Assembly (NCBI GenBank): GCA_023388205.1
Contig: JAEWGS010000012.1
Span: 1 to 14,104 of the forward strand
Direction: 5' to 3'
From: Bacillota bacterium
GTDB lineage: Bacteria > Bacillota > Clostridia > Saccharofermentanales > Fastidiosipilaceae
Length of the DNA stretch: 14,104 nucleotides
Of this stretch, positions 6,285 through 13,242 are shown in pieces. Made by a program: the position numbers and the translations under genes. The first letter of the stretch is position 1, and every line of letters begins with the position of its first letter. Below the pieces are notes generated by a model that searched no databases, was not told where the DNA came from, and was given only the letters and a program-made list of their open reading frames with translations.

Positions 6285-6662
6285 GTGAAATTGCGCACGA
6301 TCAAATCAGAATATCTTTTTCAGCGCTGCTTCAAACGGGGCAAACGTCAGTTTGAGGGGCCGATTTTGATCTATGCCTTTCAGCGCCGTGATCGTGATCC
6401 GTTTCGCTTCGGGGTTGCAGTCAAGAAGCCGCGTTGTATTGTCGAAAGAAATCGTCTGCGCCGCGTGCTTAGAGCGGCGGTCCGCCAAATAGCTTCTGAG
6501 GTCATGCCCGGTTTGGATTTGATTTTTGTGTGTACGAGACCGGACCCTTCGCTCAAAAGTACAGAGCTAGCTGAAGCCATGCGAAAGGCCTTGTCCCGTG
6601 GCGCTTGGCGACAAGAACATGGGCGAGAAGGTGCTTGCTTTCATCAAGACATGATCAAGTGA
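6285..6662 (+). CDS. rnpA: Ribonuclease P protein component
   Basis: 125-residue basic protein that binds the catalytic RNase P RNA and helps it remove 5' leaders from pre-tRNAs. The N-terminus (LRTIKSEYLFQRCFKRGKR) and FGVAVKKP lead to the conserved RNR signature IVERNRLRRVLRAA (about 52-65), the hallmark of the family. The start is GTG 6285, with GAGGGA (6268-6273) 11 bases upstream; no better start exists before the conserved region. Its stop codon (6660-6662) lies 12 bases before the likely yidD start, so the two are translationally close. The order rpmH-rnpA-yidD-yidC-jag-mnmE-mnmG-rsmG is a classic near-origin cluster. Confidence 0.96.
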   Translation: MKLRTIKSEYLFQRCFKRGKRQFEGPILIYAFQRRDRDPFRFGVAVKKPRCIVERNRLRRVLRAAVRQIASEVMPGLDLIFVCTRPDPSLKSTELAEAMRKALSRGAWRQEHGREGACFHQDMIK

Positions 6663-6674
6663 ATGGAGAAAGCC

Positions 6675-6923
6675 ATGCGAAAGTTCCTTCATCTTTTGAT
6701 CGGACGGCCGATGAGTGCTTTGCTGATCTGGGCGATTCGTTTTTATCAACGTCATATCTCCTCAGATTTAGGCGCGAAAAAATGTCGCTTCATACCAACT
6801 TGTTCGCAGTATGCGATCGAGGCTTTGACCAAGTATGGTTTCATAAAGGGAAGTTACTTGGCTTTGAGGCGCGTGCTTAAATGTCATCCCTTGCACCCAG
6901 GGGGCTACGATCCATTAAAGTGA
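6675..6923 (+). CDS. yidD: Membrane protein insertion efficiency factor YidD
   Basis: Small protein (82 residues) associated with the inner face of the membrane, known to assist YidC-dependent insertion. It has the complete family pattern: WAIRFYQRHISSDLG, then CRFIPTCSQYAIEAL with its cysteines, LKCHPLHPGGYDP at the C-terminus. I prefer ATG 6675, which has GGAG six bases upstream (6665-6668) and gives the usual family length. The in-frame ATG at 6663, directly after the rnpA stop, would add four residues but lacks a ribosome binding site. It sits between rnpA and yidC as usual. Confidence 0.95.
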   Translation: MRKFLHLLIGRPMSALLIWAIRFYQRHISSDLGAKKCRFIPTCSQYAIEALTKYGFIKGSYLALRRVLKCHPLHPGGYDPLK

Positions 6924-6965
6924 GCAATAAATGCGAGTTGAGAAGATACAAATAAAGGAAGTGAA

Positions 6966-7013
6966 AGTGAAAGAAAGGACAATATTCACTTTTCAATTAA
7001 GCGGCTTTCGCTT
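6966..7013 (+). promoter_or_regulatory. Inverted repeats in the yidD-yidC spacer
   Basis: AAAGTGAA (starting near 6964) can pair with TTCACTTT (6985-6992), and AAGCG (6999-7003) with CGCTT (7009-7013), followed by ATCCTTTT. The second is a weak terminator-like hairpin. The yidC start after it has no clear ribosome binding site, so leader structure may matter there. Speculative. Confidence 0.25.
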
Positions 7014-7038
7014 ATCCTTTTAATATCGTTAGATTTGA

Positions 7039-8181
7039 ATGGGATTGTTTGACTCTATGAATTTATATATGGCGATGTCAATTTTCGGGCCTCTATATCA
7101 GGTCTTTGGTTGGATGCTCCGATGGTTCTATGAATTACTGGGAAATTATGGCCTGGCAATTATTGTTTTTACTTTGGTGGTTCGAGCCCTTTTTGTGCCG
7201 CTGAGTATTAAATCGAGCAAGTCCATGCTGGCGACCCAGGCGCTGCAACCTCAACTTCGCGAGCTACAGCGCGTCTATGGTAATGATCGCGAAAAATATG
7301 CGCAGGCTCAGATGGAACTTTATCGCAAAAATGGTGTGTCCATGGCGGGCGGGTGTTTGCCGAGTTTGATCCAGCTGATCTTAATTTGGCCGATGTACCG
7401 CGTCGTGTCGGGTCCTTTGACGTACATCATGGGCGTAGCTTCTGAGAACTTGCAAAAGATCGTCACCTTGCTTCAAGAACATCATATGGTTGGGGCCTTG
7501 CCCGGAGTGGAAAATTTTAATCTTCCGGTGATTCAAGCCCTGCACGACAATCCCTCTGTTTTGTCTCAGGCAGTCAATCAAGGTTTGATCCAGGCCAAAG
7601 ACGTGATGGATCTGAATTTTTTGGGACTTAACTTAGGCTTGACTCCGACGATTTCGCCCGCCTTGTTGTTTGGTCCTGATCGAGCGCAGTGGCTGCCGCT
7701 TCTCATCATTCCGATTTTGACTTTGATTACGGCTTATATTCCACTTTGGCTTAATGACAAAATGAATCCCTTGATGGCGATGAATCGTGAGAAAGAGCGT
7801 CTCGCGAAGCATAATCCTGCCCGAAATGCGCAGGGGAAAGAGCGCTCTCAGATGGATCAAATGAATGGCATGATGAAGACGATGCCATTGATCTCTCTCA
7901 TTTTCTCTTTCATGATGCCTGCGGGCATGGGCCTTTACATTATTGCGGGTTCTTTGATTTATATCGCAAGCAGCGCGGTGACCTATTACTTGTACAACAA
8001 ACCTTATTATGAGCTGGTTAAAGCCCATGAAGAAGGCCGTCTGACAGATGCGGAAGTAGAACGCATGAATCAGGATTTATCGCCGAGAGAATTGCGTAAG
8101 CAGCAAAAGCGCGAGGAAAGAGCCAAGCGTCAACAGGAGTTGACAGAGCGTCTCGCTCAGGCGAAAGCGAATAAGCGCTGA
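7039..8181 (+). CDS. yidC: Membrane protein insertase YidC (Oxa1 family)
   Basis: Insertase for membrane proteins, alone or with SecYEG. Hydrophobic segments lie near 13-33, 37-57, 105-130, 205-238 and 283-318. The conserved intramembrane arginine is Arg49 in VVRALFVPLSIKSSKSM, followed by the cytoplasmic coiled hairpin (65-100, ending RKNGVSMAGGCLP). PAGMGLYII (294-302) is the typical late segment. No lipoprotein signal with lipobox cysteine and no large periplasmic domain are seen. The region 135-205 is a long extracytoplasmic loop. The tail from about 320 is strongly charged and basic, as in YidC proteins that contact ribosomes. The start is uncertain: ATG 7039 lacks a good ribosome binding site, and ATGs at 7060 and 7072 are alternatives that keep the first membrane segment. 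Confidence 0.95.
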   Translation: MGLFDSMNLYMAMSIFGPLYQVFGWMLRWFYELLGNYGLAIIVFTLVVRALFVPLSIKSSKSMLATQALQPQLRELQRVYGNDREKYAQAQMELYRKNGVSMAGGCLPSLIQLILIWPMYRVVSGPLTYIMGVASENLQKIVTLLQEHHMVGALPGVENFNLPVIQALHDNPSVLSQAVNQGLIQAKDVMDLNFLGLNLGLTPTISPALLFGPDRAQWLPLLIIPILTLITAYIPLWLNDKMNPLMAMNREKERLAKHNPARNAQGKERSQMDQMNGMMKTMPLISLIFSFMMPAGMGLYIIAGSLIYIASSAVTYYLYNKPYYELVKAHEEGRLTDAEVERMNQDLSPRELRKQQKREERAKRQQELTERLAQAKANKR

Positions 8182-8223
8182 GCTCGGGTGTGCGGCAGCT
8201 GATTGCGATGCAACGATGCCCCA

Positions 8224-8296
8224 AGGCAAGAACCCTGAGGCAAGCCCCTCAAGGCAAGTGGCCGCAAGGTAACTGACCGCAAAGTGACGGATCGCG
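8224..8296. repeat. Degenerate 14-15 bp tandem repeat array in the yidC-khpB spacer
   Basis: Five consecutive units begin AGGCAAG, AGGCAAG, AGGCAAG, AGGTAAC and AAGTGAC at 8224, 8238, 8252, 8267 and 8282. The first two units are 14 bases and the others 15. The second halves also resemble each other in units 3-5 (TGGCCGCA, TGACCGCA, GGATCGC). No similar array occurs in the other spacers. It is non-coding on the + strand. Confidence 0.6.
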
Positions 8297-8306
8297 GCGG
8301 ATCTGC

Positions 8307-8324
8307 TTCAGAAATTTTTCTGAA
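8307..8324 (+). promoter_or_regulatory. AT-rich perfect palindrome upstream of khpB
   Basis: TTCAGAAA (8307-8314) and TTTCTGAA (8317-8324) are perfectly complementary around TT. The stem is too AT-rich for a good terminator, so an operator is equally possible. A TATACT (8377-8382) downstream could be a -10 box, but no -35 stands at the right distance. Nothing else is clear in 8182-8417 besides the repeat array. Confidence 0.3.
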
Positions 8325-8417
8325 CCAGGATATGAATCTCCTACGATATGTCCGTCCATCTGAAGAATATAGAACGTATACTGCGCGTTGATCGCGAGGA
8401 ATAGATAAGAGGTAAAT

Positions 8418-9458
8418 ATGGGACGCGTCATTGAAGTGAGTGGTAAAAATGTAGAGGCAGCACGCCAGGAGGCCTTGCGTCAGCTGAATCTCAGCTTGGA
8501 TCAAGTCGAAATTGAAGTGCTCGATGAGGGCAATGAAGGTGGATTTTTGGGTTTGGGTCGCCGTCCGGCTTTGATTCGTGTGAGCGAAGTGGAAACTCAG
8601 GAATTTGAAGAAGGACCTGAAGCGGAGGTCTTTGATTCGGTTGAGATGGAGCATGAGCCACAGACATATGTGGAGGACGACGTTACAGAAGATCTCGAGG
8701 AAATGGGATTTTTCGATGATGCAGAGGGTTTTGATGATCAAGAGCCTTTGGGTGAATCTGTTTTCGTTGATCAAGAGCCGGGCTTAAATGAGTCTGAGGC
8801 CGAAGATTCAAACATTACTGATGAGGTGTTAACTGACGAGACAAACGATGATGAAGATCGTTTGAATGAGATCCCTTCCGTTGAGGTCAAGTCCGATGAA
8901 CTGACCGATAACAGCGAAGATCCTCAAGCTGATCTGACCTACCGTTCTCGCTCTCGTCGCCATGCGCGGCATCATCGCTCAGGGCGCCGCGTAGAGACGG
9001 GTGATCCGCTTGCAGCGGTTCAAGAATTTGTCGGAGAGATTCTTCGCCTGATGCATTCGGATGCCACCGTTAATTTGGACCAAGATGACGAGAATATTTT
9101 TTGTGATATCGAAGGCGATGATTGCGGTATTTTAATCGGCCGTCAGGGTGAGACCTTAATGGCGATTCAGTATTTGGCCTCTTTGGCGATGGTGAAAAAG
9201 ACCCATACGGGCAAACGTTTGCGTCTCGATATCGGCGGCTATCATCGTCGCCGCAAATCTTCACTTGTTTCTATGGCGAAGCGGACAGCAAAACGCGCGC
9301 TTCAGACGGGAAGCGCCTTTGAGTTAAATCCGATGAAGCCGAGTGAGCGTCGCGTCATTCACGAGGCTTTGCAGGGTATGAGAGGCATCTACACCTACAG
9401 TGAGGGCGAAGAGCCGGATCGCTACGTGGTCATCGACTTGGAAGAAGAAAGCATCTGA
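8418..9458 (+). CDS. khpB: KhpB (Jag) RNA-binding protein
   Basis: RNA-binding protein of the Jag/KhpB family, which in other Gram-positives pairs with KhpA and affects cell division and elongation. Residues 1-55 are the Jag-N domain (VIEVSGKNVEAARQEAL, then GGFLGLGRRPALIRV). Residues about 56-172 are a very acidic, probably disordered linker. Then comes a basic patch (RSRSRRHARHHRSGRR, 176-191), the KH domain with GILIGRQGETL (237-247), and the R3H domain with SERRVIHEAL, conserved Arg311 and His315. The ATG at 8418 follows AAGAGG (8407-8412). At 346 residues it is long because of the linker. It follows yidC, the usual place for jag. Confidence 0.95.
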   Translation: MGRVIEVSGKNVEAARQEALRQLNLSLDQVEIEVLDEGNEGGFLGLGRRPALIRVSEVETQEFEEGPEAEVFDSVEMEHEPQTYVEDDVTEDLEEMGFFDDAEGFDDQEPLGESVFVDQEPGLNESEAEDSNITDEVLTDETNDDEDRLNEIPSVEVKSDELTDNSEDPQADLTYRSRSRRHARHHRSGRRVETGDPLAAVQEFVGEILRLMHSDATVNLDQDDENIFCDIEGDDCGILIGRQGETLMAIQYLASLAMVKKTHTGKRLRLDIGGYHRRRKSSLVSMAKRTAKRALQTGSAFELNPMKPSERRVIHEALQGMRGIYTYSEGEEPDRYVVIDLEEESI

Positions 9459-9460
9459 GG

Positions 9461-9484
9461 AAGAGGAGGGTGACCTCCTCTTTT
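9461..9484 (+). terminator. Terminator-like hairpin between khpB and mnmE
   Basis: Perfect nine-base-pair stem AAGAGGAGG (9461-9469) with CCTCCTCTT (9474-9482) around a GTGA loop of the stable GNRA type. Only four T residues follow (9481-9484), so termination is probably partial. It starts two bases after the khpB stop codon. Confidence 0.7.
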
Positions 9485-9520
9485 GCTTCTGGGAAAAGCG
9501 AAGTAGGGAGTTAAGAAAGC

Positions 9521-10966
9521 ATGGCACAGGTGCAGCAAAGAGAAGCCATGATGGCTTTTGCGACTGGGACGAAGCAGCAGGCCTTGGCGGTCTTGCGTCT
9601 TTCGGGCGAAGGTGTATTGCAAACTCTAGAGAAGATGTTTGTACCCGGCAAAAAAGAGAACAGCTCAAATGTGCCTTTGAAACTTTTACCGAGGCACGCT
9701 TATTTTGGAAGACTTTTGGATCCTTTAGATCGCTCCGTGATCGATGAGGTTGTGCTGATCTATTTCCAAGCGCCCAATTCTTATACGGGAGAGGATCTCG
9801 TTGAAATTTCGCTGCACGGTTCAAAGGCCGTTTGCCAGAAAGCGTTAGCCGTTTTTGAGGCGCAGGGCCTTCGATTGGCTGAGCCGGGCGAATTTACGCG
9901 GCGCGCTTTTTATAATGGAAAAATGGATCTCCTTCAGGCCGAGGCCGTTGAGGAATTAATTCAAAGTCAAAGTGACCTAGCGCGCCAATCCGCCTTGACG
10001 CGCCTTCGAGGCGGTCTTTCAGCTCGAGTTGAGGCCTTGGAAGCGGATCTTTACTACATCTTGTCGCAACTCGAAGTGGCGATCGCTTATCCTGAGTATG
10101 AAGAGTTTGAGCCGGATCTTTCGCATTTAATTGAACAATTTGCGCATCTGGAGCAGCAGGCGAGCGCCTTGCTTTCTGGTTATCAGAAGTCGCGATGGAT
10201 GCAAGAGGGCATTCGCGTCGCCTTGATGGGCCCTTCAAATGCAGGTAAAAGCAGCCTCTTTAATGCACTTTTGGGCTATGAACGCGCCATTGTCACGGAT
10301 ATTGCGGGGACAACGAGAGATACGATCGAGGGTCTCATTGATGTCGAAGGGCTCGAATTTCGTCTGATTGATACGGCCGGTTTTCGCGAAAGTGAAGACC
10401 TCGTGGAGCAAATTGGTATGAAACGCAGTGAGGCCGCGATGAAAGAAGCGGATGCGGTCTTTTGGCTTTTTCCTTTGGATATGGATGAAAGCGAGTGGCA
10501 AATTCAGCTTGAGGCGGCACTTTCGGCGAGGAAACAAACGGACGCGCGACTGATTGCGGTTTTATCTAAAATGGATCTCGATCAAAAAGGGCGCGCCAAA
10601 GCCTTAAAGGAGCAACTTGAAGCGCATCAGTTTGAAGTGCTTTTGTGTCATCAGGGAGATGAGCTTCCTTTGGATGTTCAGCATTCAGAGGGGTTAAAAA
10701 TGATTCATGAGACCTTGCTTCTTTGGGCGCGCTCACTCAAGGGCGACACCGTCGATGCTTTGATTGCGAATGAACGTCAGGCTCAAATTCTGAGACAGCT
10801 TTTGAAGCAGTTGGGTCAGATTAAGCACGATTTGAATGTCCTTCCGATTGATATTGTGAGCCAGGCGCTCAAAGCCTGTCTTGAACAATTGGCTCAAATG
10901 ACGGGTAAACAGGTGACGGAGCAACTTTTAAGCGAACTGTTTTCTCACTTTTGTGTGGGTAAATAA
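9521..10966 (+). CDS. mnmE: MnmE, tRNA modification GTPase
   Basis: GTPase that with MnmG installs (carboxymethyl)aminomethyl groups at C5 of wobble uridine 34. The N-terminal folate-binding domain (about 1-125) contains SYTGEDLVEISLHGS and EPGEFTRRAF, and the helical domain has the usual NGKMDLLQAEAV. The G domain shows G1 GPSNAGKSS (237-245), G2 TTRDT (264-268), G3 DTAG (284-287) and, at the G4 place, SKMD (349-352) instead of the expected NKxD. The C-terminus is CVGK with catalytic Cys478. At 481 residues it is slightly longer than usual. The N-terminal loop normally rich in Pro/Gly (ATPxGxG) reads ATGTKQQ here. ATG 9521 has TAGGGAG (9504-9510) upstream. mnmG follows after a 128-base gap without a terminator, so the two are probably co-transcribed. 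Confidence 0.96.
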   Translation: MAQVQQREAMMAFATGTKQQALAVLRLSGEGVLQTLEKMFVPGKKENSSNVPLKLLPRHAYFGRLLDPLDRSVIDEVVLIYFQAPNSYTGEDLVEISLHGSKAVCQKALAVFEAQGLRLAEPGEFTRRAFYNGKMDLLQAEAVEELIQSQSDLARQSALTRLRGGLSARVEALEADLYYILSQLEVAIAYPEYEEFEPDLSHLIEQFAHLEQQASALLSGYQKSRWMQEGIRVALMGPSNAGKSSLFNALLGYERAIVTDIAGTTRDTIEGLIDVEGLEFRLIDTAGFRESEDLVEQIGMKRSEAAMKEADAVFWLFPLDMDESEWQIQLEAALSARKQTDARLIAVLSKMDLDQKGRAKALKEQLEAHQFEVLLCHQGDELPLDVQHSEGLKMIHETLLLWARSLKGDTVDALIANERQAQILRQLLKQLGQIKHDLNVLPIDIVSQALKACLEQLAQMTGKQVTEQLLSELFSHFCVGK

Positions 10967-11051
10967 GGCTGTGCTGCCATAGACTTTGAGCCTAAGGGAA
11001 ACGAAAGGGCGAGGAGCGAAAGTGGCGGAAAGCCAGTGGAAATGCAGCGGG

Positions 11052-11085
11052 CTAAATGAGATAAATTGCTAAATGAGATAAATTG
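11052..11085. repeat. Perfect 17-bp tandem duplication upstream of mnmG
   Basis: CTAAATGAGATAAATTG occurs twice back to back (11052-11068 and 11069-11085). The last base of the second copy begins the mnmG ribosome binding site GAGGA (11085-11089). Each copy contains an ATG followed closely by an in-frame TAA or other stop, so it is not coding. Confidence 0.9.
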
Positions 11086-11094
11086 AGGACGAAC

Positions 11095-13242
11095 GTGAAC
11101 GAGAGAGATGAATTAAAGAGCGTCAATAAATTGAAGCCGACAGGGGAATTAAAGTCAGCAGAGGATTGGCAAGAGGAGACGGAACTTCTGGAAAAAAGAC
11201 TTGAAGAGGCTAAGCGAAGTTCAGCTCGCCTCAAAAAGGCCCTTGAATCAAAGGAGTGGCACTTAGAAGGGCTTTGTGATGTGGCGATTGTGGGCGCCGG
11301 ACACGCCGGCGTTGAGGCAGCTTGTGCCTGTGCGCGTCGCGGATTGAAGACGGTGCTCTTCACGATGAACCTCGATTCAATTGCGAATTTGCCCTGTAAT
11401 CCTAATATCGGAGGTACGGCGAAAGGTCAATTAGCCCGCGAAGTGGACGCACTGGGGGGGCAAATGGGAGAAGTGGCCGACGAAGCGACCTTACAGTTTC
11501 GCATGCTCAATGCTTCTCGTGGCCCTGCTGTCCATTCGCCCAGAGCTCAGGTGGACCGCGACTTATATAAGAAGCTGATGAAAGACCGGCTTCAAGCGAT
11601 GCCGAATCTTTTGCTGCGCCAGGCAGAAATCATCGATTTGATTACGGATGACGACAATCAGCAGGTGAAAGGGGTCCTGACGCGCTACCTGGGCGTGAGA
11701 CTCGCTCGTGCAGTGGTGATTTGTAGTGGCACGTATCTCAAGAGCCGCATTATCGTGGGCCCCGTTTCTTATGCGTCGGGGCCGGATCATCTTTTTGCGG
11801 CGACAGAGCTTTCAGATGCCATCCAACGCACAGGGCATCGCTTGCAACGCTTCAAAACCGGAACCCCCGTGCGCTTGAAGTCTAGTACACTCGACTATAG
11901 CAAGATGGAGCGACAAGAGGGCGACCAGGAATTTTACTGCATGAGCTACCTGAATGAGTACCTGGGACAGCTGCCTTCAAAGAATGCGTTCCCGAATGAG
12001 CAAGTGCCTTGCTTTGTCACTTATACCCAAGAGGAAACCCATGAGATCATTCGTGACAATCTCGATCGTTCTCCGCTTTTTTCTGGGGAGATCAAGGCAA
12101 CCGGGACGCGCTATTGTCCCTCGATTGAGGACAAGATTGTTAAATTTCCAGACAAGGAACGCCATCAGATTTTTGTTGAACCGATGAGTGATGCCCCCGG
12201 CGAAGTTTATTTATCTGGACTGAGCAGCTCGATGCCTGAAGATGTGCAGAGGGACTTTCTCAAGACTTTGCCCGGTTTAGAACAGGCTCAAATCCAACGG
12301 ATCGGCTACGCGATTGAGTATGATCTGATTGATTCGACTGAACTTAAACCTTCGCTTGAGTCTCGGAAAATGAGTGGTCTATTCTTTGCGGGACAGATCA
12401 ATGGCACTTCGGGTTATGAAGAGGCGGCGGGACAAGGTCTTGTCGCTGGAATTAACGCGGGTCAGTTTTGTCTGGGTGAAGACGCATTGATTTTGGGTCG
12501 TGACCAGGCGTATATTGGCGTTTTGATTGACGACCTCGTGACCAAAGGAACGGCTGAGCCTTATCGCATGATGACGGCTCGGGCGGAGTATCGCTTGCTC
12601 TTGCGTCAAGATAATGCAGACTCTCGTTTGACTGAATTAGGGCATCGCTACGGACTTATTGACGAGCGGCGCTATCGTCTCTTTTTGAATAAAGAAGCAC
12701 AAGTGAAAGCAGAAATTGAGCGCTTAAAGCGTGACAAAGTGACGCTGTCTGATGAATTGGACGCCTTGCTTGTGTCCTTGGGTTTTTCGCCGCTTAAAGA
12801 GCGCGTGAGTCTATATGACTTGCTCAAGCGCCCCGGTCTGACCTATCAAAATTTAGCGCCCTTTGATGCGAATCGACCACAGTTACATATTACAGCGGCT
12901 CGGCAGGTTGAAGTGAACATCAAATATGAGGGCTACATTCAGCTTGAAAAAGAACGAATTCAACGTTTTCGAGAACTTGAAGACCAGAAATTACCCGAAC
13001 AGATTGACTATGAGGAAATTTTGGCTTTGCGACTTGAGGCCCGGCAAAAACTTTCGGCTTTGCGACCACAAAATTTGGGTCAAGCCTCTCGTATTTCGGG
13101 GGTTTCACCGGCAGATATTACAGTGCTTTTGATTCATTTGGATCGACTGCGCAAAGATATCAAGACGCCGCGTTTGTCTCAAACTGAGCTACTTGAGGAA
13201 AGCCAAGGCCAAGGCGAGGTAACACATGAGCAAGAAAACTAA
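11095..13242 (+). CDS. mnmG: MnmG (GidA), tRNA uridine modification FAD enzyme, with N-terminal extension
   Basis: FAD- and NADH-dependent partner of MnmE in wobble uridine 34 modification. Motifs: FAD-binding VGAGHAGVEAA (about 66-76), PCNPNIGG, SRGPAVHSPRAQ, SGTYLKSRIIVG, RFKTGTP, CPSIEDKIVKF, GQINGTSGYEEAAGQGLV (the second FAD-contact region), TAEPYRMMTARAEYRLLLR, and the C-terminal LGQASRISGVSPADI that contacts MnmE or tRNA. I chose GTG 11095 with GAGGA (11085-11089) five bases upstream, giving 715 residues; the TTG at 11083 overlaps that site. The usual length is about 620-630. Some 55 extra residues at the N-terminus are highly charged and look helical or coiled-coil (EETELLEKRLEEAKRSSARL region), and the C-terminal tail is also a little longer. 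The stop overlaps rsmG by 17 bases. Confidence 0.96.
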   Translation: MNERDELKSVNKLKPTGELKSAEDWQEETELLEKRLEEAKRSSARLKKALESKEWHLEGLCDVAIVGAGHAGVEAACACARRGLKTVLFTMNLDSIANLPCNPNIGGTAKGQLAREVDALGGQMGEVADEATLQFRMLNASRGPAVHSPRAQVDRDLYKKLMKDRLQAMPNLLLRQAEIIDLITDDDNQQVKGVLTRYLGVRLARAVVICSGTYLKSRIIVGPVSYASGPDHLFAATELSDAIQRTGHRLQRFKTGTPVRLKSSTLDYSKMERQEGDQEFYCMSYLNEYLGQLPSKNAFPNEQVPCFVTYTQEETHEIIRDNLDRSPLFSGEIKATGTRYCPSIEDKIVKFPDKERHQIFVEPMSDAPGEVYLSGLSSSMPEDVQRDFLKTLPGLEQAQIQRIGYAIEYDLIDSTELKPSLESRKMSGLFFAGQINGTSGYEEAAGQGLVAGINAGQFCLGEDALILGRDQAYIGVLIDDLVTKGTAEPYRMMTARAEYRLLLRQDNADSRLTELGHRYGLIDERRYRLFLNKEAQVKAEIERLKRDKVTLSDELDALLVSLGFSPLKERVSLYDLLKRPGLTYQNLAPFDANRPQLHITAARQVEVNIKYEGYIQLEKERIQRFRELEDQKLPEQIDYEEILALRLEARQKLSALRPQNLGQASRISGVSPADITVLLIHLDRLRKDIKTPRLSQTELLEESQGQGEVTHEQEN

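Noticed and set aside
6605..6880. Open frame of 91 codons overlapping rnpA and yidD
   Set aside because: It is out of frame with both, and those two genes account for the sequence with full family motifs.
7633..8028. Open frame of 131 codons antisense to yidC
   Set aside because: It is a shadow of the yidC coding sequence, rich in His, Arg and Asn as expected from reversed codons, with no family resemblance.
8157..8774. Open frame of 205 codons on the minus strand, with short repeated SVTLR-like segments
   Set aside because: It lies antisense to the real khpB gene and the yidC-khpB spacer. Its internal repeats only reflect the 14-15 bp DNA repeat array. No ribosome binding site or recognisable domain was seen.
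9400..9747. Open frame of 115 codons on the + strand
   Set aside because: It overlaps the end of khpB and the start of mnmE in another frame. Both overlapped genes are clearly recognised families.
10967..11051. Possible terminator after mnmE (TGGC-GGAAA-GCCA)
   Set aside because: The stem has only four base pairs and no T run follows, so it is not a credible terminator.
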